A stretch of DNA of 64,000 bases, from NCBI GenBank assembly GCA_022925895.1, contig JAKSYS010000216.1:1-64000 (forward strand), read 5' to 3'. The DNA comes from Fragilaria crotonensis. Its lineage: Eukaryota > Bacillariophyta > Fragilariophyceae > Fragilariales > Fragilariaceae. The first letter of the stretch is position 1. Every line of letters starts with the position of its first letter. Position numbers and translations under genes: made by a program. The notes beneath the pieces are model-generated. The model made no database searches and had not been told where the DNA came from. It saw only the letters and a program-made list of their open reading frames with translations. Positions 34,538 through 45,155 of the stretch are shown one piece after another.

Positions 34538-35829
34538 CACACACACTGAAACCTAAACCTTACGGAATTTCTGCTTCTATCCTAGTATTTCTTCTACAGG
34601 ACTTTTTGTGTATCAGATTGCCACGCCAAACGGACAAAATAGACTGATCGAATTGGTTGGACACTGTTGGTATTCGTAGGTACTCAAGTACAATGGACTA
34701 TTATCATTTTCTGATTTGACGGATTTTATTATAGAAGAAGAAAGTCCGCAGATTTCTTTCTCCTAATTTCTTTCTTCTACTTAAGCAAATTGAAGCTTCT
34801 TCAATTTTCTTCTAGTTTCTCCCTTTTTCTCCTTTTTTCTAAACAGCTTCTTCTATTTTCTTCCTTTTGCTTCCTTTCGCTTACTCCGTTGCAAGTCGTA
34901 GAATCTTAGTTTCGTTGATACGAACTCGATCACATAAATACGTGTCGTACATAAAATTCACATTAGAGTTGCGAGGTATAAACTGCTTTAAAAACCTATT
35001 TTGGACCATGCCACACTCTTTTCCAAATGAGCGAGTAGAGCTTCTCTCTTTTTCTTCCTTTTTCTCCTTTTTTCTTCACAGACTTTTTTCTTTCTTCCTT
35101 TCTCTTCTTTTTTCTTCCAGATTTTTTCCTTTCTTTCCTTTACTTGCTTTTTCTTCCGGGGTTTCTATGAATGTATATAGAACTTGCATATGAATCGATG
35201 GACTTGTTTTGCTCGTCACGTTTTCAATTTCGGTTGATGTCCAAGGTTATCACCTCTCATGGCAAGCAGAAAAAAAGAAACGGTTTTGAAAAACGTCCTT
35301 TAAACATGAAAGAAAAACTAGTCCGAAAGCAAGCATTCCGGACCTCCTGTAGAGAGTAGGGTTAGGACTTCGGACAAAAGCTGGTACTTGCAACTTGTAG
35401 TACACAGAGTACGTCGAACAGACGTACGAGGGGCGATATCGCTGTTTGATTTTCGGACATATTTGTACGCCAGCTACAGTACTACGCCTCTAGAAGGAGC
35501 TATTAAGTCAATTCTGAAAGAATATGTAACAGAAATTGGGTGCGAATGCTCTTTAAATGACAAATGCAAGCGACCACTCTATCATATGATTCTCTTCGTC
35601 TATGAGATACAGGATACAGTATGAGTAATATCATACCGTACGTTTTATACGTCCTACACACAGCACGTAACGCGGGTGCAGCATGCACACGAGTCCTCCC
35701 ACTGTTCAACCACACCAAGCATCGGTGTGAACAATCCTTTCATAAAGTTGCCAGAGAATTTTTGGCGGGTTCAACATAGTACATCCTGTCGTCGATTTTC
35801 AATTCTGCGAAACCGTCCATTGGACAACA
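34538..35829. other. intergenic with long pyrimidine-rich tract
   Basis: From about 34734 to 35165 the plus strand is dominated by TTTCTTC, TTTTTCTCC and similar units, with a less biased centre (34880-35030). No gene was recognised. The last 100 bases are similar to the upstream flank of Kelch 1. Confidence 0.5.
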
Positions 35830-38800
35830 ATGAAGCTGTTCCGAAAGCAAAAGACCTGTGCTGCGGCTAGTATTCGTGATCCTGAACGTAAGACTTCCAT
35901 TCCAAATACTAGCAACGATCTCCAGTTCGCAAAAGAATGGAAGGATTTGCCTTGTCCCGGAATTCTACGGCGCTTTTGCGCAATGACCATGTGGGGCATT
36001 GATAAGATGATAGTGGTGGGCGGACGTGATCAAGAATGTCGAATTTTGGACAGTGTTGAGGTGTATGACTTTTCGAGGTGGGAATGGACGTTCCTTCCTC
36101 CTCTGAATCGACCTCGCGAGGAAGGCGTTGCCATCGTTGTGGAGACGAAGCTCTATGTGTTTGGCGGCTTTGGTAGAGGATGCTATCTGTCCGATTGCGA
36201 AGTTTTGGACCTCTGTCAACCGGAAGGGGGCTTTGTTCGCCTCCGAAACGGTTTACCGAAACCTCTCAAAGGTGCAGTTGCTGTATCGAACGGTCACTGG
36301 ATATACATCGTCGGTGGTTACAATGCAACCGTTGGACATCTCGATACAGTCTTTGCCTTGGATACGCACTCTTTGGAATGGGATAGTACCTTTCCGAGTC
36401 TTTGCACGGCCCGGCACCTTCCAGCAGTGACGGTTTTCGGTGACACACTCGTCGTTGCTGGCGGTCGGTCCCTTGGAAGGCGTGGGGGAGTTAAGGATCT
36501 CCGATCAGTAGAATGTTTCAACCTCGTCGATGGCGCCCGGTGGAGCTTCATGGCTCCGATGGTTTCCTCTCGTTCTGGAGCGGTGGCGTTTGTGTTTAAT
36601 GGGAATGTCTACGTGATTGGCGGCGAGGTTAGGAAAGATCATCCTGCCTCCAGCGTAATGCGCTACAACGGGACACGGTGGAGTCAGAAACCCTTTCGCA
36701 GCATGATCCGTTCCTGCCCTGGAACTCTGTTAGTATCACCATCGCGCATGACTTTGGTGCCGATGGATCATTTATGGGACTTCAAATGTCTCGCGTGTAC
36801 CTCAGTCAAAGAATCAGACGCCTTTCTCAAGTTTGAAAAGTTGCAACGACTGGAATACGAACTGACATCTGAACCATCAATCGAACGCGTCCGCGAATTG
36901 ATGCACCTTTATCAACTAGCCATGGAGTGGGATGAGGAACACCATGGTAGCCACCAGCACGAAATGATTGCCACGCAGATTCGCAATTTGCTCACTCAGC
37001 CTCACATTACAAAAATTCTCAACGAGGAAGGCGATGGTTCCGATTCCACCATTGTCACTGTAGCTGAGAAGGATGAGGTCTTCGATTGTGAAAATGGCGA
37101 TAATCAGGAGGGGGATTATTCGCAACCTGTCCTTGGTGTCACTGAAATAGCACGCCCTGACGGACCGGTGCCTGGTGTGAATTCAGTGGCTAGTGCCATG
37201 GTGCCTGTAAGAACCGGAGAATGCATGGATGCGCCAGTCTCTGCGTGTGAGGATAAAGAAAATCCATCTGACGTCGAGAGCACTGACCTCGTAAGTCAAA
37301 GCTTCTCTGACAAGATGCCGATGGAACAACACAATCCTGTTGCCAATGTACACTTAATCAATGACTCAGTCGATGAGAAGAAGGGCGTGACAATCCCGGT
37401 CAACAATTTTTCAAACGCTGCACCATTGGAAGAAAGGAATCAAGATTGTATCCTTAAAAGGGACGAGCAAAATGTAAAAGGAAACGATACCCACGACTCG
37501 GTGGATGCACTTTATGGCAGCGCAGTCGTCGGAAGCAGAAGCGTGGTTGACAACGATGTGCAAGGCATGTCGCAGACGGGACAATTCAATTTCGAATCAG
37601 TGTCTGACGCAAAGGGGCCTGCTACATCAGGAGACTCCAGCGGTGAATCAGTGGATGTATTCAATGGCACGATTGCTCCCGTTGTTGCCGGAAGCGCGAT
37701 GCTATCGGAACAAAGTAAACTCGAATCCGTCGCTACCACTATAGCGCCGATTCCCACAGGAGACTTTAGCGATGATTCTGTGAATGCATTCGATGGCACT
37801 ACCTCCGTGACGGTCGTTGGTGGCGAGGACCTGGCAAGCACGACGCCATCGGAAGTGAGCCATATCGAACCACTCGTTGAGGCTACTGAGCCGATCATAA
37901 CAGGAGATTCGAACGATGGCATTACCAATGCAATGGTTATCGGAAGCAGAAGCGTGTTTGGCGACGACATGCCAAGCACGACATCATCGGAAGAGAGCAA
38001 TGTCAAGTCAGTCGGTAGTATTATTGAGCCGATTCCATCAGGAGACTCTAGCGGTTTAGCTGCGGATGATATCAATGGCACTGAAACTCCGGTGGTTGTC
38101 GGGAGCAGAAGCTTGGTTGGCGACGACGTACCAAGCATTACACCATCGGAACCAAGCAATCTCGAATCAGTCGATTTTATGATTGGGCCGAGTCCAGCAG
38201 GAGACTCGAGCGCTGAAGCTGTGAATGCATTAGATGGCACTACCACCGCAATCGTGGTGGTTGGCGATGACTTGGTTAGGACGACGCCGCCGGAGCTATG
38301 CAATCTCGAACCACTCGTTGACGCGACTGAGGCGATCATCGCAGGAGACTCGACCGATGGCATACTTACTCCTGTGGTTGTCGGGAGCAGAAGCGTTTTT
38401 GGCAACGACGTGCCATTTACGACACCATCGGAACAAAACAATCTCGAATCAGTCGGAGGTATCATTGAGCCGATTCCAGCAGAAGACTCTAGCGGTAAAG
38501 CTGTGGGTGATATCAACGGCAATGAAACCCAGGTGGTTGTCGGCAGCAGAAGCTTGGTTGGCGACGGCATGCCAAGCATGACATTATCGGAACGAATCAA
38601 TCTCGAATCAGTCGCTACCGCGATTGAGCCGATTCCCACGGGAGACTCTAGCGATGATTCTGTGAATGCATTCGATGGCACTACCTCCGTGATGGTCGTT
38701 GGTGGCGAGGACCTGGCAAACACGACGCCATCGGAAGTGAGCCATATCGAACCACTCGTTGAGGCTACTGAGCCGATCATAACAGGAGATTCGAACGATG

Positions 38801-40437
38801 GCATTACCAATGCAATGGTTATCGGAAGCAGAAGCTTGTTTGGCGACGACATGCCAAGCACGACATCATCGGAAGAGAGCAATGTCAAGTCAGTCGGTAG
38901 TATTATTGAGCCAATTCCATCAGGAGACTCTAGCGGTTTAGCTGTGGGTGATATCAATGGCACTGAAACTCCGGTGGTTGTCGGGAGCAGAAGCGTTGCT
39001 GCCAACGACGTCCCAGGCAAGATGCTGACTGATCCAGTCACTGATGCAATTGGGCCAATCACAGGAGGAGATTTACGGAACGAATCACTTGTTGACGCGA
39101 ATGAGCCGATCACTCCGGGAGACTCGAGCGATGGAATTGCCAAGGCCATGGTCGTCGGGAACAGAAGCGCGGTTGGCGACAACGCGCCATTCGCGACACC
39201 ATCAGAAACCAGCGATCTCGTATCAGTCGTTATCGCGATTGAGCCGATTCCAACAGGAAACTCTACCGTTCAAACTGTGGATGATACCAATGGCATACTC
39301 ACTCCTGTGGTTGTCGGGAGCAAAAGCGTTGTTGGCAACGACGTACCAAGCGCGACACCATCGCAACAAAGCAACCTCGAATCATTCGCCACCACGATTG
39401 GACCGATTCCAACAGGAGACGCTGGCGGTGAAGCTGTGGATGAGGTCATTGGCATTATTACTCCGGTAGATGTAGGCCGCAGAAGCTTTGTTGGCGACGA
39501 CCTGCCTTCATCGGAACAACGCAATCTTGAATCATCAGCTAAATCGATTGTAAAAGGAGAACGCATTGATGAATCAAACGGCGTCACTGATTGCATCACC
39601 GTTCAAATGGATATCAGGAGCTCTAGCCTGGCAGGTAACGGCATGCCAATGGTAGTGCCGGAGGGGCCACACAAGGTTGTACCAGTACCTGCTACCAAGG
39701 TCACGATTACCAATGGAGCCCACATTGTGGAATCTATCGATTCATCTGAAGGGAAGGCCATTCCGATCAACAAAGTGTCAAGTATTTCGCCGTTAGAACA
39801 TCGCAAACTTGGATCAGCGCCATCTGAAGGGAAGGCCATTCCGATCAACAAAGTGTCAAGTATTTCGCCGGTAGAACATCGCAAACTTGGATCAGCGCCA
39901 TCTGAAGGGAAGGCCATTTCCATCAACAAAGTGTCAAGTATTTCGCCGGTAGAACATCGCAAACTTGGATCAGCGCCCAGTAGCAAGAAGTTGGGAACTA
40001 CCCTTCCCCGAGTGGTCAGCCCTGACCAAGGTAGGGGCAAAGTATCGAAGACTATTGTCTCTGCAGCCAACGGTCCGGTAGTCTCTCCCCGAGTGATTAG
40101 TCCTGACCAGGGTAGTCGCACGGTTTCCAATTCAATTGGTGCGAATAAGAAGGCGGGTGAAATGCTGACCCCTGTGGTCAGCCCCGACCAAGGTAGAAGC
40201 AAGGTATCAAAGACCAAACATCCTGTTAAAACAACTCCGCGAGTGGTCAGTCCTGACGTGGGCACGCACAAGGCGTTCAAGATTGCTGACGGGAATTCTG
40301 TCTCTATTGATTCCTCGCCTTCTGGTAAACAACTACGAGGCAAGACCTTCAAGGCAACCAGTAGACGCGCCATTCCAGTGCGTCCAACGCAAGCTACCTG
40401 CGATGACGAGTCCAGCGTCGAGGAGCTTTGGGCCTAG
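35830..40437 (+). CDS. Kelch-repeat protein 2 with giant internally repeated domain
   Basis: A 1535-residue single-exon protein. The N-terminal Kelch propeller (about 50-330) is almost identical to that of copy 1. A helical segment and acidic linker follow. From residue about 560 to 1275 there are about 14 repeats of two lengths, 53 and 41 residues, with the consensus VVVGSRSxxGDDxPSTTPSExSNLESVxxxIEPIPxGDSS (written here in shortened form). Next come three exact-type 26-residue repeats (SEGKAIPINKVSSIS) and about five VVSPDxGR(x)K motifs shared with copy 1. The ending SVEELWA aligns with that of copy 1. The repeat domain is Ser/Thr/Asp-rich and probably disordered, with many possible phosphorylation sites. 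No signal peptide or membrane segment. The function is not known; it may serve as a scaffold. Start is the ATG at 35830 after a duplicated leader. Confidence 0.85.
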   Translation: MKLFRKQKTCAAASIRDPERKTSIPNTSNDLQFAKEWKDLPCPGILRRFCAMTMWGIDKMIVVGGRDQECRILDSVEVYDFSRWEWTFLPPLNRPREEGVAIVVETKLYVFGGFGRGCYLSDCEVLDLCQPEGGFVRLRNGLPKPLKGAVAVSNGHWIYIVGGYNATVGHLDTVFALDTHSLEWDSTFPSLCTARHLPAVTVFGDTLVVAGGRSLGRRGGVKDLRSVECFNLVDGARWSFMAPMVSSRSGAVAFVFNGNVYVIGGEVRKDHPASSVMRYNGTRWSQKPFRSMIRSCPGTLLVSPSRMTLVPMDHLWDFKCLACTSVKESDAFLKFEKLQRLEYELTSEPSIERVRELMHLYQLAMEWDEEHHGSHQHEMIATQIRNLLTQPHITKILNEEGDGSDSTIVTVAEKDEVFDCENGDNQEGDYSQPVLGVTEIARPDGPVPGVNSVASAMVPVRTGECMDAPVSACEDKENPSDVESTDLVSQSFSDKMPMEQHNPVANVHLINDSVDEKKGVTIPVNNFSNAAPLEERNQDCILKRDEQNVKGNDTHDSVDALYGSAVVGSRSVVDNDVQGMSQTGQFNFESVSDAKGPATSGDSSGESVDVFNGTIAPVVAGSAMLSEQSKLESVATTIAPIPTGDFSDDSVNAFDGTTSVTVVGGEDLASTTPSEVSHIEPLVEATEPIITGDSNDGITNAMVIGSRSVFGDDMPSTTSSEESNVKSVGSIIEPIPSGDSSGLAADDINGTETPVVVGSRSLVGDDVPSITPSEPSNLESVDFMIGPSPAGDSSAEAVNALDGTTTAIVVVGDDLVRTTPPELCNLEPLVDATEAIIAGDSTDGILTPVVVGSRSVFGNDVPFTTPSEQNNLESVGGIIEPIPAEDSSGKAVGDINGNETQVVVGSRSLVGDGMPSMTLSERINLESVATAIEPIPTGDSSDDSVNAFDGTTSVMVVGGEDLANTTPSEVSHIEPLVEATEPIITGDSNDGITNAMVIGSRSLFGDDMPSTTSSEESNVKSVGSIIEPIPSGDSSGLAVGDINGTETPVVVGSRSVAANDVPGKMLTDPVTDAIGPITGGDLRNESLVDANEPITPGDSSDGIAKAMVVGNRSAVGDNAPFATPSETSDLVSVVIAIEPIPTGNSTVQTVDDTNGILTPVVVGSKSVVGNDVPSATPSQQSNLESFATTIGPIPTGDAGGEAVDEVIGIITPVDVGRRSFVGDDLPSSEQRNLESSAKSIVKGERIDESNGVTDCITVQMDIRSSSLAGNGMPMVVPEGPHKVVPVPATKVTITNGAHIVESIDSSEGKAIPINKVSSISPLEHRKLGSAPSEGKAIPINKVSSISPVEHRKLGSAPSEGKAISINKVSSISPVEHRKLGSAPSSKKLGTTLPRVVSPDQGRGKVSKTIVSAANGPVVSPRVISPDQGSRTVSNSIGANKKAGEMLTPVVSPDQGRSKVSKTKHPVKTTPRVVSPDVGTHKAFKIADGNSVSIDSSPSGKQLRGKTFKATSRRAIPVRPTQATCDDESSVEELWA
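37505..39650 (+). repeat. 159/123-nt protein-coding repeats in Kelch protein 2
   Basis: About 14 units of 53 or 41 codons. In the centre they follow a short-long-long order (41+53+53 = 147 codons, 441 nt) used twice. The segments 37749-38112 and 38631-38994 are nearly identical and 882 nt apart, which is two such trimers. Confidence 0.85.
39745..39978 (+). repeat. three-copy 78-nt tandem repeat in Kelch protein 2
   Basis: Units start at 39745, 39823 and 39901 (TCTGAAGGGAAGGCCATT) and keep the reading frame (26 codons each). They are almost identical, so recently amplified. Confidence 0.9.
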
Positions 40438-42136
40438 TGTCGAGATTTTCGCACTCTCTCTGGCAGGTGCCCTTTCAACTTTCAATGGTCCAGTCTGTGA
40501 ATTATCCAGAATTATTTTTAGTTATTTTACGAAACTCAATGAAATGTCTTGTTGAGATGGCTTTACAACATTCAAGTCCTAATGGTTGCTTGATAGGTAG
40601 AAACTTTGGAGGTGGAGTCCTGATTATCCACTCCGGGCCCACTTGGCGGCTACTCTTGAGGGATGCCATGCATTTATCATTCTTGTTGAAATGCAACGGA
40701 TCTCATTCGCAGTTGTTGTCGACGATATAGATTGCGGCTTGGCACTCAGTCAAGGAACAAAGAATTAGTGAATTTCTGGAAACGTGCTAGGGATGCAAAT
40801 ACATCGTCAGCCGCGTTCTGAAGGACACGTTAAGAACCGCATTGTGATTGGCAAGCGGCAAGTATCATTTCCTTCTTTGCACTGTTATCACCGGCACGCG
40901 TGTGCATGTTCCTGTGTTATGCCGGCAACAACCAGCTGTACTTTTCGGCGTCCAATTGATTGTAGTCGTCCTCGTCTTCAACAGCATCACAACGATCAGA
41001 AAAAGGGATCTGTTTATCTTTTCGATTCCGCGACTGATGCCGCGGCTTGCGTTTCTGGCTTCCGTTTCACAACCTCTTCAAGGATATTGTCATCGCCATT
41101 GTCGAAACATTTTGGCAAATACTAATCGACATTGCTCGTGTCTCCACCACTCTCTTTCTCTTCACCATTCTGTACCTCGCGAGGTCGACGACAGAACTGA
41201 CAAAATATGATGGGTACTCCATATTGCATATTCCATGACAATTAGGCTGCTACCTACTCCAAGCTCCAAGGTGGGTGCCCATATCTGTGTGTGTCGCGCT
41301 ACATTCATCGAAACGAGCATCACTCTCCTCGTGGGCGTGTAGCGGAAGGCCATGAAAAATGAGGTTCAAGGTTTTGAATTCATTCGCACATATGACATTG
41401 TCATCTACATGTATGTTATATAAGACGGCGGCTATATATGATCGTAGGACAAAGAGTCATAAATTTTTTAGCAGAAGGTTCTGATAGTTTCTTCATACTT
41501 TAGAAACCGTAATTTACCGGATCTACCGTTAAACGGAGTTTATTATGTTTGCAATAACACAACCAACGAGATACTAGAAAATTCCAATCCGCGGATTATG
41601 AAGTTCACATACGGAGTACTTACTTGTTTTCGGTGAAGAAAGGCCCAAATCGACCAAAGTATCCCAAAAGACAGATGCAAAAAGAAAAACATGCACGATT
41701 TTCTGCAATGTATCTATGGTACAGTGCGTACGAGAACATATGTAATTTATTAAGACATAAAGATATATATTCATCCATATCATTTCGTCCATACTACTTG
41801 TATTGCAGTACTCGCTAATTGTAAGGCAACCTTCCATACTCGGATCAGTCTTCAAAAGTGCGAATGTTCATGTCAAATATGTCATACTAATCCTGTGCGA
41901 ATCAACGGTTCACGCACGACATTCTCAGTCCCCAGCGCCGGATATGAAGGTACTGTGCCTCCCCTCCCTCGCCTCCTGGAACGGCTGACCTTTGCCGCTG
42001 GTTTGACTCCGTGAGAATAGTAAGCATTCGCATTCACATTCACGTGTTGACACCTATACTGCTCAGCCGTTCATAGCACAACAACTCTATTGTTTGACAT
42101 TACAAGAGTTGGTCGACCACTATTATAAGATACACC
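40438..42136. other. intergenic between Kelch 2 and Kelch 3
   Basis: No convincing gene. At 40848-41238 two plus-strand frames contain hydrophobic stretches (LFGVQLIVVVLVFN, then FKDIVIAIVETFWQILIDIA and TTLFLFTILYLA). They could be remains of a membrane-protein gene but show no family motif. The last 100 bases should hold the Kelch 3 promoter. Confidence 0.35.
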
Positions 42137-43912
42137 ATGAGACGTTTCCGGAAACCCTTTACCAAACGTGTGAATCCAAACGATGGAAGAAAGGAACTAT
42201 CCCTCCATGGAACTTCTCTTACTCATCCCTCGTTGTCAACTCCTGATCCGTTAGAATTCGCCAAAACATGGAAAGATTTGCCCTGTCCTCGTACTCCTCG
42301 TCGATGCTGCGCAACCGCCATGTGGGAATGCAAGACTGATGATTGTTTGCAGAGTGATGTTTCTACGACCAAAATGATTGTCGTGGGCGGTCGTGATCGG
42401 GATCGTCGCATGTTGGACAGCGTGGAAATTTACGACTTTGCACGATGGGAATGGACACTCCTTCCTCCTCTGAGTCGACCACGAGAGGAATGTGCCGCGA
42501 TTGTTGTGGAGAACAAACTCTACGTGATTGGTGGCTTTAGTGATGGTTCCTACCTGTCGGATTGTGAAGTCTTGGATTTGATTCGTCCACACCAACGTGG
42601 ATTCACTCGCCTCCAAAGTGATCTGCCGGAGGCGTTGACCAGTCTGGCTGTGGTATCGAAAGGTCACTGGATTTATGTATTAGGTGGTTATCCTGGTGTT
42701 GAAGACCATTTCGATACGGTCTATGCGCTTAATACGCGTACGTTGGAATGGGACCTCTCGTTGCCCAACCTCAACGAGAATCGATACTTGCCGACATTGG
42801 TTGTCTGGAAAGACCAACTGATCGTCGCAGGTGGTCGGACGTGCGATCGGCATGGAAGGGTGCAATATCTTAAATCAGTGGAAACTCTTGACATTGCTCG
42901 AGGCACGAAATGGACAACCATGGCGACCATGCCATTGCCGCGTGCTGGAGCTGTGGGCTTTACTCTCGATGGGAACTTGATCCTAGCTGGAGGTGAAGAG
43001 AGAGACAATCTTCCTGCATTTTCTTTCTTGTGGTACGATGGATCTAGCTGGAACTACAAGCCGTTCCCAGCCATGGTTAATTTGTGTCCTGGAAATCTAG
43101 ATGTATCGCTGCAACGAGAACGTCTCGTGTATTTGGATGTTCACCGTGAGTTTAAATTTCTAACCTTCAAAGAAGCGATCAAGCCCTCGAATGATGACAA
43201 GACCAAGCAAACCGACTGGGAGGAGTCTCACCATGCGGTGTTGAAAGACGTTGAGTCCCTGGAAGACGATGATTTGGTTCGGCTTGCCAACCGTGAATTA
43301 TTCGGTGACAAGTCTCCTCGGGGAGTTGCTGATCCTGGACCCAATCCAAGGTCTAGACGGATCAACTCCATCGACGCTGTCTCTCTTGGATTTAAGCTTC
43401 TCCCGGACGCTCCTTCGGATGACTCGCCAATGGTAATTCAATCCGTAATGAATGCTAAGACGGTGCCATACATTCCCAGGAGTGATGCACCACAATCCAA
43501 AGTTCAGGAGGCAACAGATCTCGAGGAATTGATTCGAGTCAAGGAAAAAGCCATTGAATTACATCCATCTATGGAACTGCTGTCTGAGATTATGGAACTC
43601 TTCCGACAGGTGATTGAACGGTACGAGGAGGCTGATGATGTCCGGCACGAAGAAATTGCAACGAGGATGCACGTGTTTTTGTCTCTGCCAGTGATTGCCA
43701 AACTCTTGAAAGAATCTGCAGCTGACGCAAACACGCCAGAGATGAGCGACGCTCAAGAAAACCAAATAGTGGCAACGAATGCAATGGATGAAGGGATTTC
43801 ATGTGCAGACTTTGAAGAAACAGTGGACGAAGTCATCACCTCCCTCCTGCGTCGACTCTCCACGTCAATAGATTCCGACGGGAGCTTTACCGAAAGCTTT
43901 AATGAACGTTGA
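42137..43912 (+). CDS. Kelch-repeat protein 3
   Basis: A 591-residue single-exon protein homologous to copies 1 and 2 but clearly more diverged. The leader FRKPF and the block LEFAKTWKDLPCPRTPRRCCATAMW precede Kelch blades MIVVGGRDRD, YVIGGFSDG, YVLGGYPG, IVAGGRTCD and LILAGGEER, each with trailing Trp residues (about residues 75-330). The C-terminal half is mostly helical (KAIELHPSMELLSEIMELFRQ) and matches the helical segment of the other copies. It lacks both the giant repeats and the SPDQG tail, so it probably keeps the ancestral architecture. It is a presumed interaction scaffold; partners are not known. Confidence 0.87.
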   Translation: MRRFRKPFTKRVNPNDGRKELSLHGTSLTHPSLSTPDPLEFAKTWKDLPCPRTPRRCCATAMWECKTDDCLQSDVSTTKMIVVGGRDRDRRMLDSVEIYDFARWEWTLLPPLSRPREECAAIVVENKLYVIGGFSDGSYLSDCEVLDLIRPHQRGFTRLQSDLPEALTSLAVVSKGHWIYVLGGYPGVEDHFDTVYALNTRTLEWDLSLPNLNENRYLPTLVVWKDQLIVAGGRTCDRHGRVQYLKSVETLDIARGTKWTTMATMPLPRAGAVGFTLDGNLILAGGEERDNLPAFSFLWYDGSSWNYKPFPAMVNLCPGNLDVSLQRERLVYLDVHREFKFLTFKEAIKPSNDDKTKQTDWEESHHAVLKDVESLEDDDLVRLANRELFGDKSPRGVADPGPNPRSRRINSIDAVSLGFKLLPDAPSDDSPMVIQSVMNAKTVPYIPRSDAPQSKVQEATDLEELIRVKEKAIELHPSMELLSEIMELFRQVIERYEEADDVRHEEIATRMHVFLSLPVIAKLLKESAADANTPEMSDAQENQIVATNAMDEGISCADFEETVDEVITSLLRRLSTSIDSDGSFTESFNER

Positions 43913-44638
43913 ATATTCGTGCCGGCATAATCTTGATTCTGTGGTTGCTCCTCACACGAATATGCTGGTGGTGTTTGGTCGATCGAGGCGAACGGAGCCA
44001 TGCGGGCCATTACGATCTACTCCAAGTACAGTAGGAAGCAAGCACCTTTGCTTTGTCATTTCATTCCAACAGTAAAACAAAATCAAATTAAGTCGTGTGG
44101 TTCAATGCGCGTCAACGCCTTCTCTAATTCACGATCTTGAACCGTGAACCATCGATTGACAGGTGGGTGTGATCTTCAACTCTCGTTCCGACGCACCAAC
44201 TGGAGGGGAGCTCGTGCAGTATGCACGTCACAACTCGTGATCTAATTGTATCATACTTGTGCAACTCTGCAACATGTACGTGGCGTTCCGACAGTTACGA
44301 GACGTACTGACAATGTTCGTTGTCGAACTTTTGTATTCTAGCTTGAGTCCGCAGCTAGGACACTTTCCTTCCAGTTTGTCTCGGTGACTTCGTGTGGACC
44401 GTTTGGTTCGACAAAGGTGAGAACCATGTATTGTCGTCAAGGCGCGCACCTGAGAAAGACGTGGTTCGTGGAACAAAAAATCGAAAAGCCTTTCGAGCGC
44501 TCTCAAAAATATCTAATTGATGCTAGAAAAAGTGTAAATATCCGAATTGAAATGCCATACTTGAATCCATCGGCGAGAGAGTGTGCACTCGAGTATGACT
44601 TAAGAAATGTCTATGGTTATGCTTCAGATTTATGCGCA
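43913..44638. other. intergenic, 3' of Kelch 3
   Basis: No gene recognised. The region near 44080-44170 has short inverted segments around ACCGTGAACCATCG but no clear tRNA or ncRNA fold. Confidence 0.4.
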
Positions 44639-45155
44639 GGAAGGTCCGGCCCAAGCACGTTTCGCGATTAACAGATGTACCTTAAGGCTGTGCGCGCCAG
44701 CCAATGACCGGCCGGCGTGATGAGAGCTTGTTAGGATCTTTGTCGTATCATTCGAGCTGGCAAGGTTCAGCAAATGTCAGCAGATTTCTTTTTCGTCAGC
44801 AAATGTCAGCAGATTTGCTTTTCGTCAGCAAATGTCAGCAAACTTGATTCTCGTCAGCAAACGTCAGAAGATGTCAGCATCACCGTAGCTTTTGTACTGG
44901 AAAAAACTCGTTTTCGTCATCATATGTCAGAAAATGTCAGCAGATTCGAATTTCGTCAGCAGACGTCAGCAAATTCGTTTTTTGTCAGCGGATGTCAGCA
45001 GATCTGTCTTTTCGTCAGCAAGTGTCAGCAAAACGACGATGACGCTGGCATAACCAGTTTAGCACCAGCCAGACACAGAACGGAAATGATTTTCGCCTCC
45101 GGCCAGCGTGAATTCGACCTTGATTCACGACTAAGCGTGTATTGCCGGACCTTCC
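44639..45155. mobile_element. small TIR element filled with TGTCAGCA motifs
   Basis: 517 bp starting GGAAGGTCCGGC and ending with the complement; further inverted similarity (GCACG, GGCCGG) follows inwards. The interior 44775-45035 holds about 14 copies of (A/G)(A/C)(A/G)TGTCAGCA or close variants, all in one orientation, spaced about 12 and 30 bp. No target duplication could be assigned and no protein is encoded. It is likely a MITE. Confidence 0.55.
44775..45035 (+). repeat. GTCAGCA motif array
   Basis: Imperfect units of about 31 bp, TCGTCAGCAAATGTCAGCAG plus an AT-rich spacer. It is interrupted at about 44877-44925 by less regular sequence. Confidence 0.8.

Noticed and set aside
37512-39182. 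556-residue open frame on the minus strand
   Set aside because: It is antisense to the repeat domain of Kelch protein 2; its periodicity mirrors the sense repeats and it has no independent features.
39603-40373. 256-residue minus-strand frame
   Set aside because: Antisense shadow of the Kelch 2 tail repeats.
44080-44175. possible tRNA-like inverted segments
   Set aside because: No acceptor stem, anticodon loop or box B consensus could be assembled.
44775-45035. 141-residue frame 44774-45199 as a gene
   Set aside because: The frame is an accident of the GTCAGCA motif array; the peptide is just the repeat translated.
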